Shown one piece after another: positions 44,597 through 55,241 of a stretch of 64,000 bases of DNA. This stretch comes from Rhynchopus sp. YZ270_cl-10. Taxonomy: Eukaryota; Euglenozoa; Diplonemea; Diplonemida; Diplonemidae. Position 1 is the first letter of the stretch. Every line of letters begins with the position of its first letter. A program made the position numbers and the translations under genes. Under the pieces are notes generated by a model. It was not told where the DNA came from. It did not search any database and was given only the letters and a program-made list of their open reading frames with translations. The DNA lies in NCBI GenBank assembly GCA_964035575.1, contig OZ037901.1, positions 124,001-188,000 on the forward strand. The letters run 5' to 3'.

Positions 44597-45286
44597 ATTT
44601 TTCTTCTTCTTGCTTTCCTGCATTGAAGTTATGTGGGAGGAAACCGTGGGGGAAAAGCTACTAGATTTTATAACAAAATCAGCGCCTTCATAAAAAAAAA
44701 ATAAAATAAAAAAAAAAAACTAGATTCTTGACAATCTGAAAAAAACACGGTCCAGCCACCACCACAATGGTCTGCGAGCAATTTGATGATATTCTGATGA
44801 AACATGGCTCGATTCCTCTTTCCTGCCCCTTCATTTGAAAACATTGTGCCCAAAACTTTTTTTTTTGGGTTTGTGCACATCAACTGCTTTGCTTTTTTTT
44901 TTCGGGTTTGCATTTTTTTTCTTCCGGTATCTGCAGACACAGACACCTGAAGAAAACAACAGAAAATAATACAAAACAGTAGAACTGCATAGACTTGGAA
45001 CAAAAATTCGGGTACTTTGTTTTCAACAAAAAAGGGGGGAAGAAAAATACATTGAAATATGGCGCCTTCGCTGTGCACAATCCATTTAAAAGAAAACGGG
45101 GTTGTGACGCGTGTTATCGGGTAATCAGTAATTGTTTTGCTGACCAATTGAAAGGGTTTCTGTTTTTTTTGCCACGTCTTGCAATGCTTTGGGAAGAAAA
45201 AAGAAAAAAACGAAAGTTTTGTATCTTGAGACTGGAGGGGAAAGATACTAGGTTGGGGGTTTTTTGCAGGGGAAACAAAAAAAAAG

Positions 45287-45331
45287 GGTGAGATGAACAC
45301 TAGCCTTGCAGTGCTTAGTAGTAATCACCTC
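45287..45331 (+). repeat. Family A hairpin repeat, diverged
   Basis: GAGATGAACACTAGCCTTGC followed by AGTGCTTAGTAGTAATCACC; the right arm carries a small duplication. Confidence 0.5.
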
Positions 45332-45676
45332 GAAAAAAAAAAAGAAGAAGAAAAAAAAACACACATTTTGAAGTTAAAGGTATCTCTGCGCAACCATCAT
45401 CCAGTAAGAGAGATGTTTGGTGAAACTGAACTGAAGCCTCTTTCCTTTGGTCTGCAAAAAAAGGAAACGCAAAAAGTAAAAAGGACATCATGTACAGACT
45501 CCACAGCGGTGGTTTGGACGCGTTGGGTTCAGGGCCCATAACATTCCACAAAACCTGGACAAAGGGGGGGAGAGGTGAAGTTCGGAAATTCTTTTTATAA
45601 AAAATGATCTACGACGTCAGCTCCGACCCCCCTCCCTAATCATTACCCCCGAAAGGCGAATTCCGCTTTGTGTTCA

Positions 45677-45702
45677 CCCTATATTCGGATCCGAATATAG
45701 GG
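45677..45702. repeat. Perfect 26-bp palindrome
   Basis: CCCTATATTCGGA is followed by its exact inverse, and pairing extends outward through TTC/GAA with one mismatch. Confidence 0.8.
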
Positions 45703-46070
45703 CGAATATGAATTCCTTCGGGATGCCTAGTGGTGGTTATTATTGCGATCCATCTATACGACCATCATAATACACAATACACATTACAATACAGCTGGAT
45801 TGTGATGTATATTGTGTATACGGAAACTTTAAGTGAGTAGGTGTCTCTAGTGAACAACACTCCTATAGAGAGAAAAATGAAGTGATGTGGTAGAAAAAAG
45901 AAAAAGAAAAAAAGCTTGAAGAAATGAGAAATGCTTGGGCCACTTCACGTTTTCAAGGATCAAGAAGAACAAAGAAAGGCTGGCTGTGAGGGAGGTGTTG
46001 GTCATTATTATTTTTTTTTGGAGGTCAGGAATGCCAACACCAAACAAAAGAAAAACAGAAAGGGAGTTGA

Positions 46071-46106
46071 ACGATGAACCTCAGCCTCTTCGCGCTGAGT
46101 CACCTT
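46071..46106 (+). repeat. Family A hairpin repeat with compensated stem
   Basis: CTCAGC at 46080-46085 pairs with GCTGAG at 46094-46099; the A-T pair of the common form is replaced by C-G on both sides. Confidence 0.75.
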
Positions 46107-46271
46107 TGAACCAAACAAAACTAAACAAAGAGTAGTTGAACCGTGCTAAAACGCAGCTCGGTCAAGCTCATGCAGACATGGCTCTCGCCGGGGGGTGATC
46201 GGGTTTTAAATCACCCAAAAAAAAAATTTTCTTAAAAAAAGAGGGGTGATCCGGGTTTCGGATCACCCCTC

Positions 46272-46307
<36 letters not shown>

Positions 46308-46314
46308 CCCAGGG

Positions 46315-47748
46315 CAGGGTAGATCCTTAGCGAAAGTGAAAATAAGGATTCGAGATTTTTTATTTTTTTTTTCCTTTTTTTTTTTTCCTTTTTTCTCTGG
46401 CCCATTTTTTTGGTTACCTACTAATTTCCAGGCACAGAGTGGCACCACCACGGTCCGCAATCGATCCGGAAAGTCAAAATAAGGGGGAAACCAAAAGGAA
46501 AAAAAAAATAAAAGTTCGCTACCGTTTTTTTTGGCTGGCCTTCGGCCCGCCCCTTAATGCCCCTTTAATATTTGTCCTCAGTTCATAAGACAAGGACCAA
46601 TGAGTGTCAATTCTCAGTGTCACCTTGCATAAGACGATTTTGAAGCATAACCTTGAAGAACACAATTACTATGTCCGCAAACCCGCAAAGCGGACCATTG
46701 TAAAAAGGTTGGTGCTGAGGGTGGAGGTTTCGAAGAAGTGCATGTGTGTTAAAGGTCGGGTATGGGTCACCTGTACGGAGTATGAGATCCAGTAATAAAG
46801 ACTTCAACCGGACCAAGGCAGAAACACAACACTGTTAGGCCAAAATCCAAAAACCCATAGGGGCCCCAGTATTGTTGTCGAAAATCCCCACTTAATTTTT
46901 GGTGGGATTTTGAACTTTTCCCAAAAACTGCGAAAAAAAATTTCCGCTCGCTGCGCTCGCGGAGGTTCACCCATGCTGTCTCGCCTACCCAAACTGCTGG
47001 TGCATCGGCACTACCTATTTAATTTTGGAAATTTTCTTGCTAATGCCGGGCACTACCACTTTTTTTCAGAATGTTTCTAGAAAGTATTACCCTTGTCAGA
47101 GGGCGCAGTGTCCGACAAGGGTCACAGCCAGAATGCGATTTAATTGGTCAAACGCCGAAGGAAAAGGAAGCATGCGAAAGAAAAAAAGTAGCGTACCGTG
47201 CCTGCGGCGCAAGATTGCAACCCACCCTTCCCATGACTAGTTTGGCAGTAAATATCTGCAATTTTGAGCGCAATTTTAGAAATGTTGCGTACCGTGGCTT
47301 CGCCATGGGTGCCACGACCGCCGTTTCTTTTTGTAAATATACTGAGGTCACTGCGTGTGCCTGGTGCAAATATCAATGCAGTGCCGAACTCCGCAGTAGG
47401 ATAACCGAGGAATTCTCACATTCCGCCGGAGGCCCTAACGAGCTGGGTTGGGCTCGACCGAGTTTCAGCGAAAACCCCCAAAACCTATATTATCCCCTGG
47501 GGTCTAGTTCTACGACAGCTGAGATGTGTCAAAAAACACCACTATTCTGCCTCAGTACGGTACCAACCTGCTTGTTAGATTTTTTTTTAGACCGTCACTC
47601 ATTTTTTCCGCTCGCTTCGCTCGCGGACAAACCGGTAGGGTCAGGCCTGCGCCGAAAAATTTCAAAAACGGGAGAGAAAAAAAAAGGAAAAAAACGAAAA
47701 TAAATCTGGGATTTTCAGCGTTTTTAGCGAAAATAAGGATCTACCCTG
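46315..47748. mobile_element. Non-autonomous hAT-like element, 1434 bp
   Basis: Terminal inverted repeat CAGGGTAGATCCTTA is perfect over 15 bp, and a perfect 8-bp direct repeat TCCCAGGG flanks it (46307-46314 and 47749-47756). It carries hairpins CCGCTCGCT...GCGG twice (about 46942 and 47608), and a roughly 165-bp block (47188-47355) shared with the element at 9565. No transposase frame is recognised. Confidence 0.85.
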
Positions 47749-48088
47749 TCCCAGGGGTTGAACCACGGGAGTACCATGGGGAACTGGGTTGCTGACCGCA
47801 TCATCCAGTCTGTACCTCAATTTTTTTTTTTGCCTGCGGCGCCATTTTTCCTTTTTTGCTCCGCAAAAAAGGTTTCGTTGAGTGAGTATGTGATGTAAAA
47901 GCTAGCTTTTTACACCGTACCTTAAATTTTTTTTCGCCTGCGGCGCCATTTTGTATTATTTTTTTGCACCGCAAAAAAAAGCACATACATACAGTTCCCT
48001 ATGTTCCCAATGTCCCTGGTCAGCAGTGCTGAAAAATTTTTTGGGCATAAAAACAAGCTGACCCCAAACGAGGGGAGAAAGCGCCTCG

Positions 48089-48135
48089 CCTCCCTGCACT
48101 GGCAGGGAGTCGCGCGCGCGAAGCGCGCGCGCGAC
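48089..48135. repeat. Two adjacent GC hairpins
   Basis: CTCCCTGC/GCAGGGAG (48089-48108) directly abuts a 12-bp stem of alternating CG with loop AAG (48109-48135). Confidence 0.8.
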
Positions 48136-50662
48136 CGCTTTTACGGGGGGAAAGCTCGGGGACCCCAAATCGCCCCCCATTTTGGCCAAAAGGGGTGATT
48201 GTCGAGAGCCCTGCATGCAGAACAAAAACAAACAAAAAAAAACACACGATGTGTTGTAAGTTTTAAAAAATAAAAAAGAAAGTTCGCCAGATAAACCTAA
48301 AGTGCTCTGTGCAGAAACTAGCCACCAAAGCAAGAAAACCTGAGTAATGTGCACACACATCTTTTAAAAACAAATCAGCTGGTCTCAGATTTTTTTTGGA
48401 ACTTTACTGTTGCGACAAAAAAAAATGATTCTTTTCTTTAGACACCAAGTAAAAGGTGTAGTAAAAAACGGAAACAAGAGTAACCTCTCAAGATGCACGG
48501 TCTTGGGCGCAAACATCTAAGGAAAAAGGTTTTCGAAAGGAATCAAAAGCGCCACATCTGTTTGAGGTGCGCGCATCTTTACAAAAAGAAAAAGATGTAA
48601 AAACAAACTAGAAAAAAAAAAAAAATGAAAGTTGTACGAAAAAGATGAGTGGGAGGGAGGGGGGTGGGTGAGTGCGTGAGTTCTTTTTACTCCAGAGAGC
48701 AGAATTTTTTTTAAAAGACCTCACACACAACGTTGCCCCTTCGGGTACCGGATAATAAAAGAAAAGCAAGTGTACATTGTAAAACTGCTTTATTCCCCGT
48801 TTTAAGGCAAACCACACCCACAACAAACATAAATGTGGTGTTCACATCTATAAGGTGCCGATCTCACGTCGGTGGAATCCCGCTCTGGCGACCAAGGGAG
48901 GGGAAGGGGGTATGGAAACGTCGAATAGGTTACACCTCAACAGGCGCAACACAACTTCGGCGGTTGCCGACGACGTATGACGTCAGCATAGGGAGCGCGT
49001 AGCAGTTACTGTTTCGTGATGTGGGTCATGGTGCATGGTGCATGGTGCATAGCACACAGCACACAAGGCAACTATTTTTTTTGCGGTGCATTTCAAAAAG
49101 ACATTATTTTTTTTTAAAACGAAGTCTCAAAAAAAGCACACCTTTTTGGTGTTTTTCGACATGATGTTCGGCTGACACCACTACGCGCACCCTTCGCACT
49201 GAGACATATAAAAGAGGGGGAAATGTGGAAAGATGAAAGCACGTACCTCTGACACGAACGTGAAGTGAAGAGCAATAATGAACAGAATTTTTTTGTACTG
49301 GTAGTTTGTGTTTTGTCAAAAAGACTTATTTTTTTTTTCATATGCTTTTCAAAGAAAAGAGAAGAGAAAAGTGCACAAAGGACGTTTCAGGAATGATACA
49401 TTCCGTCTAAAGAGAAAAGAAAGGGTCGTGCGGACAAATAGTGCGCACTTGGCACCACTTCATGTTTTTTTTTTGTTTTTGTTTTTTTTTTTTTCCCTTT
49501 TTTCGTGCCTCTACAAGCCCGGGAGCTGTCTGAGAACTTTACAGTATCTTGAAGGGTTTTCTGTACTGTGAAGGGCGGGGGGGGGAAAGGGCTTGACTAA
49601 ATGGCATCTCTGCATTGCGAATTCTGATGTACTTAATACCATCTGTACACAATCCAGCCACCATTAGGGTGGAGCCTTGAGGGGAGGAAGAAGGGTGCAG
49701 ACAACACTGCCTTACGCACATATGTAAGTTGGTATATCAGCCAATATCTGTATGCCCTTTGTAAAGGTTTTTGGAGCCACTCTAAAGTGATACACTGTCC
49801 ACCAAAATGTTGCAACCCCAGATTTTTGTTCAGACTTCTCCGAATATTCATCTAAGCGGCTTTCGAGTAAAAAAGATGCACCCCATGCGGCTCAAACGCA
49901 AGAGCGTGTGGACTGGTGGATTTTATGGAAACAGGCTTCACGCTAACTTTTGGAAAAAATCTGCAAAACTCGACTCTTACAGTCGCCAACTGATCTTGAT
50001 TACTCGACTAGAAAAAGGGGGGGAAGATTATTTTCGTTGAACGCAGCCAAAAACAGTGTATGAGATCTGAATTTTGGCGCAAGTGATTTTTAAAGGGGAG
50101 GAGAAAATAGTCGGTATCAGGCGATTAAACGTTGGCTTTATTACTCGAGTTTCTAATAACACTACGTGTAAGGAAAAATCGTGTTTGGAAACAAAAAAAA
50201 AAACGCACCTCAAACAGGAATGCGCCAGAGGGTGGAAGTGTTTTGTGACATTTCCGAGCCAATCCCGGGTTGTGGTGGGGGATTACCGGAAAAATGGATA
50301 AAATTTTAGTGACTTAAATTTTCACGCTCTTTATGTCTGAAATACAATTGTCCCGGAGGGCACCTTTGGGTGAAAGTGCATTTTTTGCAGATTTTGGCTG
50401 ATATACTTTATTTTTCAAATAGAAAATACAAAATATAAAGGTGGCAAAAGAGTAGGGGGATAACTGAAGCCTCCCCCTACATTCTGCTATAGGTTGTGGC
50501 TTTTTTTTTTTGGTTTTTTTGGAGAAAAAAAAAATGTTCGGAAAGATTGAGGCTCAGACTGGCCAGTGGAAAAAATAAAAAAAAATGTAAACTGTTTACT
50601 GCAAACAAAACTTTGAAAGGATGCAGGCACGAAGAAAAGTGAAAACAAAAAAAATCCCTAGA

Positions 50663-50688
50663 AAGATGTTGTCTTCCGTGCACATCTT
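50663..50688 (+). repeat. Family A/C hairpin repeat, perfect stem
   Basis: AAGATGT (50663-50669) pairs perfectly with ACATCTT (50682-50688). Confidence 0.7.
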
Positions 50689-50732
50689 CAAATATTGTTG
50701 AAGATCGTATCACCTCGGTTTGGTTACCTGGA

Positions 50733-50781
50733 AAAAAGAGTTGACTTGAATTACAAGGCCTCTCGTGAACAGCGTACTAAA
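50733..50781 (+). repeat. Family B repeat, short copy
   Basis: TTGAATTACAAGGCCTCTCG then TGAACAGCGTACT; only the first 45 or so bases are kept. Confidence 0.6.
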
Positions 50782-51280
50782 GAAAGGTGATATACAATAA
50801 ACATAGGTCTCACTGTGCTTTGTCATCTAAAAAAAAGAAAAGAAAAACGATGGATCTATTTGTACGTTTCCAAGAAAAACAAACCCATCTGCGTGAGTCA
50901 CCATGGTGAACAAAAAAAAAAAGGGAAATCTTTTTTTTTTTTGCCAACTTCATAGGTGCTGGAGAAATGGTATAAAATAAAAAGAGGGGACAAAAGAAAA
51001 AAAGTTGAAAGTGCAAACGCCTCACCGTTGATCGGCGGACAGCAGGCACTGGGAAAAATAATGTTTTGTTAGAGGGCAGAACATGTTTTTGGGAGAAAAC
51101 ACGGTCATAACACCTCTTCAGTTCTTCATCTAATTTCACGAAAGGACAAAAAGGGATCCGCTATTTGATAGTAGCGGATGATGTTGAGGAAAAATAAAAC
51201 GAAAGGCCTGGGTAAGTCACCTAAGAAGAAGAGAAAAAAAAAAAAAATGAAAAAGTAAAGAAATAAAGAAAAGAGTTGGC

Positions 51281-51314
51281 GAGATGAGCCCTAAGTCTTG
51301 CGTACTTAGTCACC
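51281..51314 (+). repeat. Family A hairpin repeat with compensated stem
   Basis: CTAAGT at 51291-51296 pairs with ACTTAG at 51304-51309; both partners of the innermost pair differ from the common C-G. Confidence 0.75.
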
Positions 51315-51337
51315 ACTCACCAAATAAAAAGTTAAAA

Positions 51338-51374
51338 AAAGATGAACCTCAGCCCTCTCGCACTTAGTCACCTT
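51338..51374 (+). repeat. Family A hairpin repeat
   Basis: GATGAACCTCAGCCCTCTCG followed by CACTTAGTCACCTT; the stem is partly mismatched. Confidence 0.6.
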
Positions 51375-52076
51375 GAAGAAAAAAAATTTTGAAAGGATGA
51401 AATGCGCGCCTCTCCTGGACACATATTTATAATTTTAAAGTAAATCATTTTGAGAGGTGAACCGGACAACACATCGGGACACACACCCAAAAAAAAAAAA
51501 AGGAAAAGAAAATGGGATAAATATGAAATACAACGCCCCTCCCCCCATCTCGAGTCTGCAAAAACCTGCATACCTCAAATGACTCATTTGGGAGGTGAAC
51601 TGGCCACGCGTAGGGGGGGAATGTGCATCTTTGAAAAAAACAAAAAACAAAATCTAAACAAAACAAAAAAATAGCGGCAAAACGGGAGATATTATTTGTG
51701 ACGACTAACAAGGAGGACAGGACAGACAGTAAAACAAAACCTTTTTTATCGGAAACTTAGACTAATGTACCCTCATGAAGGGAACATATCCTCAAAATTC
51801 CCTGACAGGCTCGACAAGATCAGCCAAAGCAATATGTGTATAGCCACCTTCTTTGAAGGGCGCAGGGGGGGAAAAAAAAAAGAAAAACGGAGAAACAAAA
51901 TGTACCTCGTTTGACACCCTCATCCCCCACCTCCCGAGGCGAGGCACACTGTACACACAAACCTTCGGTGCGGTACCACAGTTCCTTTGGAACATCAAAA
52001 CAAAACAGCTAACCCTACACACGATACGCTTTTTTTTTGCTGTTTGTTTTGCGCATTCCGAAAATAAAATGCCCGT

Positions 52077-53399
52077 TTACACAATGCATTGGTCTGTCTC
52101 TTCCTTTGTTTCTTCCTCTGTGTCTGTGTCTGTCTCCCCCACCTCAGCCTTCTTCACTTCCTTTGTACGCCGTCCATCCCAGAGGAGAAGCGCAAAGAAC
52201 ATAACAACAAACACAACAGACGCGACCGAGAGCGGGATGCTGCCTTTGGGTGTCACCTCCACACAGTGTCCATCGAGATAGAGCACCTCCACATCTCCAC
52301 CACAGCGAAGCCGATCCACCACTGTGCTTCCAACGGTCTTCGGCGCACCAAGGTTTCCCACGAAAGCTGGCATTCTCTCCAACTCTGCAATGATTTGACC
52401 CTGCATATCCCCTGCGAGACGCAGCACGTTTGCATCACCTACGGAAGCAATCACGCTGATAGAGTTGTTCGACACATGCGTCTGCACTGCGTGCACCACT
52501 CCACGAACCGCTGCGGCAAGCACCATTGACGCAGCAATTTGCATATCCATGGTCATGTGTACATCCGGGAGCGCCTCCCATGAGAGGTGCACTGCAGCAT
52601 CCGTACGCGACTTAGCCTGCACACAAAGGTACACCGTCTCGGCAAGCACCCGGTTAACAGGATGCACAAACCCTGAAGAGCAGTGGCACCGCCTTGCGAC
52701 GCACCTTGCACCTTCATCGCCGTAGACAGCACAATCACTGTCCTCGCTGCACCATTCAATCTCGGCGGTGCTGTCCACATGGGGGTTCTGCACTTTATAA
52801 GACACCACACCACGCACCGATTCTACCCTAACAATAGGCTGCATCGTATCGTAAAATTTGCACTCCACGTCCCCAGCGTTCAGCGCAAACCCGACACATC
52901 CACCGTCACATTCGCTTCTGCACAATTCAACCACATCTTCAACGCTTTCTGTTCCAATTACATCATCAATCTTCTCTGCGCAATCCGATGTGACCCACCC
53001 ATCAAGCGGAGTAGTGCTGAGGCAGGGTGCAGAAGAGCGGTCTCTCTTCACTACCATACCCCTTTTGTGTCCAGGGGTTGGTACAACGTTCATATCAGGG
53101 TCTTCAAAGGTCGAGGCATCAAGGTACAGTCCACAGACCTCACGTCCATCTGCCTGTTCTTGGTAATAAAAGCCGAAGCATGCCTCAGAAATACACCACT
53201 CCTTGCAGTACTGTAGCGCCCCTTCGTTGCCGTACAGCGCGCCGGTCGCATTGCTGTTCACCACCCGATAGGTGTAGGCCGCACCGTAGATGTAGTTCGC
53301 GCAGTCATACTGCATCCAGCCGGCAACCCCCTCAGAGGGAAGACAGGTGGTGGTAGAGACGGCCAGCACAGCGGAGGCCATGATAGGTAGCATTGCCAT
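52077..53399 (-). CDS. Type I membrane protein with PAN/apple-like cysteine modules
   Basis: Single-exon gene for 440 aa. A signal peptide covers about the first 17 residues. Two similar Cys modules follow: about 33-93 (DCANY...YCKEWCISEACFGFYY...CGLYL) and about 140-205 (DCAEK...LCRSECDGGCVGFALNAG...CKFYD), each with the CxGF core and spacing of PAN/apple domains, which bind proteins or sugars. A third Cys-rich part (CSEDSDCAVYG...CHCSSGF) resembles an EGF-like fold. A less cysteine-rich region comes next, then one membrane span (VASVVFVVMFFALLLW) near 390-405 and an acidic Thr/Glu cytosolic tail. A surface receptor or adhesion role is inference. Confidence 0.8.
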   Translation of the reverse strand: MAMLPIMASAVLAVSTTTCLPSEGVAGWMQYDCANYIYGAAYTYRVVNSNATGALYGNEGALQYCKEWCISEACFGFYYQEQADGREVCGLYLDASTFEDPDMNVVPTPGHKRGMVVKRDRSSAPCLSTTPLDGWVTSDCAEKIDDVIGTESVEDVVELCRSECDGGCVGFALNAGDVECKFYDTMQPIVRVESVRGVVSYKVQNPHVDSTAEIEWCSEDSDCAVYGDEGARCVARRCHCSSGFVHPVNRVLAETVYLCVQAKSRTDAAVHLSWEALPDVHMTMDMQIAASMVLAAAVRGVVHAVQTHVSNNSISVIASVGDANVLRLAGDMQGQIIAELERMPAFVGNLGAPKTVGSTVVDRLRCGGDVEVLYLDGHCVEVTPKGSIPLSVASVVFVVMFFALLLWDGRRTKEVKKAEVGETDTDTEEETKEETDQCIV

Positions 53400-55241
53400 T
53401 TGTTGTGGGGGGTTTGCAATAAAGGGGAAAGGAAATAATCCTGGGGAAAGGGTGGTGTGGGTGGGTGGTGTTTGGAAGCAGGACCCCCATATACACGTCT
53501 ACCCTGGGTATTTGGGATTGGGTGCATACAAGGGGTAAACAGCTGAGCACTCTAGAAGATGCCCCACGTGTCAGCGGACTGGCTGCGGTACCTGGGGAAG
53601 ATCGCCCCTCCTCAAGAGGGTAGCTCCTGAGGGAGAGGTATTATCCTACAAGCGATCTTGTACAGATAGCGTCTGCGGAGATGGCGGAATGTAGGGAGGC
53701 ACAGGAGGCTAAGGGCCTGCGCAAGCCTGTTTTTCAAGCCGCTGGATGTGGAGGGGTTCGTGAGTTGGGTTGCGAGGACCCACAATGAGGGCGGGCGTGG
53801 TGGTGATGTGTGGTGCCGGGCTGTCGGCGGGTGCAGGTTCCCACATTTCGGGGAACCCCGAGGTATTTACGACGAGGTTAAGGAGATGCAGATCCCGATC
53901 TGCAACAGCGACAGACAACCTGCAAAAGAACGGCTACAGCGTTGTTGAATTCATTGCAATACTCCAAGAGGTGGAACAAAAAGCTCAAGACCTGCGAGAA
54001 GAGGGTTTCCCCCCCCTCGGAAGACGATCTCAGTGATTTCCAGACGAGGAAACAAAAAAAAATGGGTATGAGGTTTAGTTTACGAATACCTGAACCCGAG
54101 TACGGACATGTCGAAAGTGGTCAAAAGAACCGTATAAACGATCGAACTCACCACTAAGTATAATTTTTAGCGCAGGAAAAAAAAGGAGGGTTTTTTTCGT
54201 TTTTAGTGTTCTTTACAGTATCAAAAAGGGGGATTTTTTTTTTTTGCAGGGAATTAAAAGAAAAAATCCTCCTGCAAGAGGGGGGGGGGGGAAACGGCAA
54301 AGGGAAAGAGAAAAAGAAAGCAAAAGAAAACTCACTGCAAAAGGTGTAATAGCAAAGGATAAGAAAAAAGGTAAATAAAAAAATGAGGACTGTGCCTCCC
54401 TGTGCATAGACCTCAAAAGGGGGCAGGGAGGTGGGGGATATTGAGTTTTTTCATTGTTGTTGTTGGTGATGATGAGTATGGACTGCTATAGACCAAGGGA
54501 AAGGGCCTCCTAAAAGGTGTAAAAAGCCGCTTTCTTTTTTTCCAAACAAAAAAAGAGAGAGAAAAACGCCTCAAAAAAAAAAAGGCTGTTCTTAGATCCA
54601 ACCAATCGATAATTTCCGATACAGAACAGTGTGAAGGTCTTCTTTCTTCTCTCTCTCTCTCTCTATTTGCCTTTTTTTCGACCACAGCTCATTCGTTTAC
54701 ACGAAGTAGTGTCTGCACTCATGTTTGTTTGTTTTTTTTAGGCACACCTTTTTTGTCAATAAGCCGGAAGGCTATTTTTTATGGGAGCCGGGAGTTAAAT
54801 TGGGGTGGAGGGGAAAATGAGGAGATTTTTTTTATTTTTATTTTTTTTGAAAGATGACACTAACAAGCCTCAACGAACCTAGGGCACGATGAGACTACTG
54901 CGATGCTTGGTACATATCGATCTGTGTGTGGTTGTGGGTAAAGGTTTTATTTTTATAATTTCGACAATCACCTCTCCGAGGACGGGTTCTGAACACAAAG
55001 CCGCCTTTTTTTTTGATAAATTGTTGCAGTAGTTTTTGCTGTATCGACAATCACTGTACACCTACCATCCAGCAAACGTTGGTGGGGGGGGGTAAAATCC
55101 CACCGATTTTTGAACTCACCATATATTTTCGATCCCTCAAATCCACCCAACTAATTTGGGAAACCCTTTGAGGGAAAACCTCACACACACTTACCTTTTA
55201 AATCCCGACTAACCTCAAAAAAACCCCCCGCTCAACCTCTT
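53400..55241. other. Intergenic with a GC-rich island at 53540-54160
   Basis: The island has coding-like composition and plus-strand open frames (53770-54036, 53942-54157), but I recognise no product. Further on are two TCGACAATCACC repeats (54957 and 55042) and an A-like fragment near 54855. The rest is low complexity. Confidence 0.45.

Larger units (their letters stand above)
44201..52076. other. 7.9-kb gene-free region
   Basis: No gene is supported. It holds family B (44305, 50733), E (44551) and A/C hairpins (45287, 46071, 50663, 51281, 51338), a second hAT-like element (46315-47748), GC palindromes (45677-45702, 46242-46270, 48089-48135), a run of about 33 A (46272-46304) and a GCATGGT triplication near 49030-49050. 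Confidence 0.7.

Noticed and set aside
53677..53765. tRNA-like stretch (GCGGAGATGGCGGAATG, later GGGGTTCG)
   Set aside because: The 5' and 3' ends do not pair as an acceptor stem and the box spacing is wrong.
55185..55241. Extra SPAG6 exon after LDK (reading SGFKR then stop)
   Set aside because: A donor-like GTATGA exists, but the simple in-frame stop already gives a protein the length of SPAG6, and the added residues match nothing.
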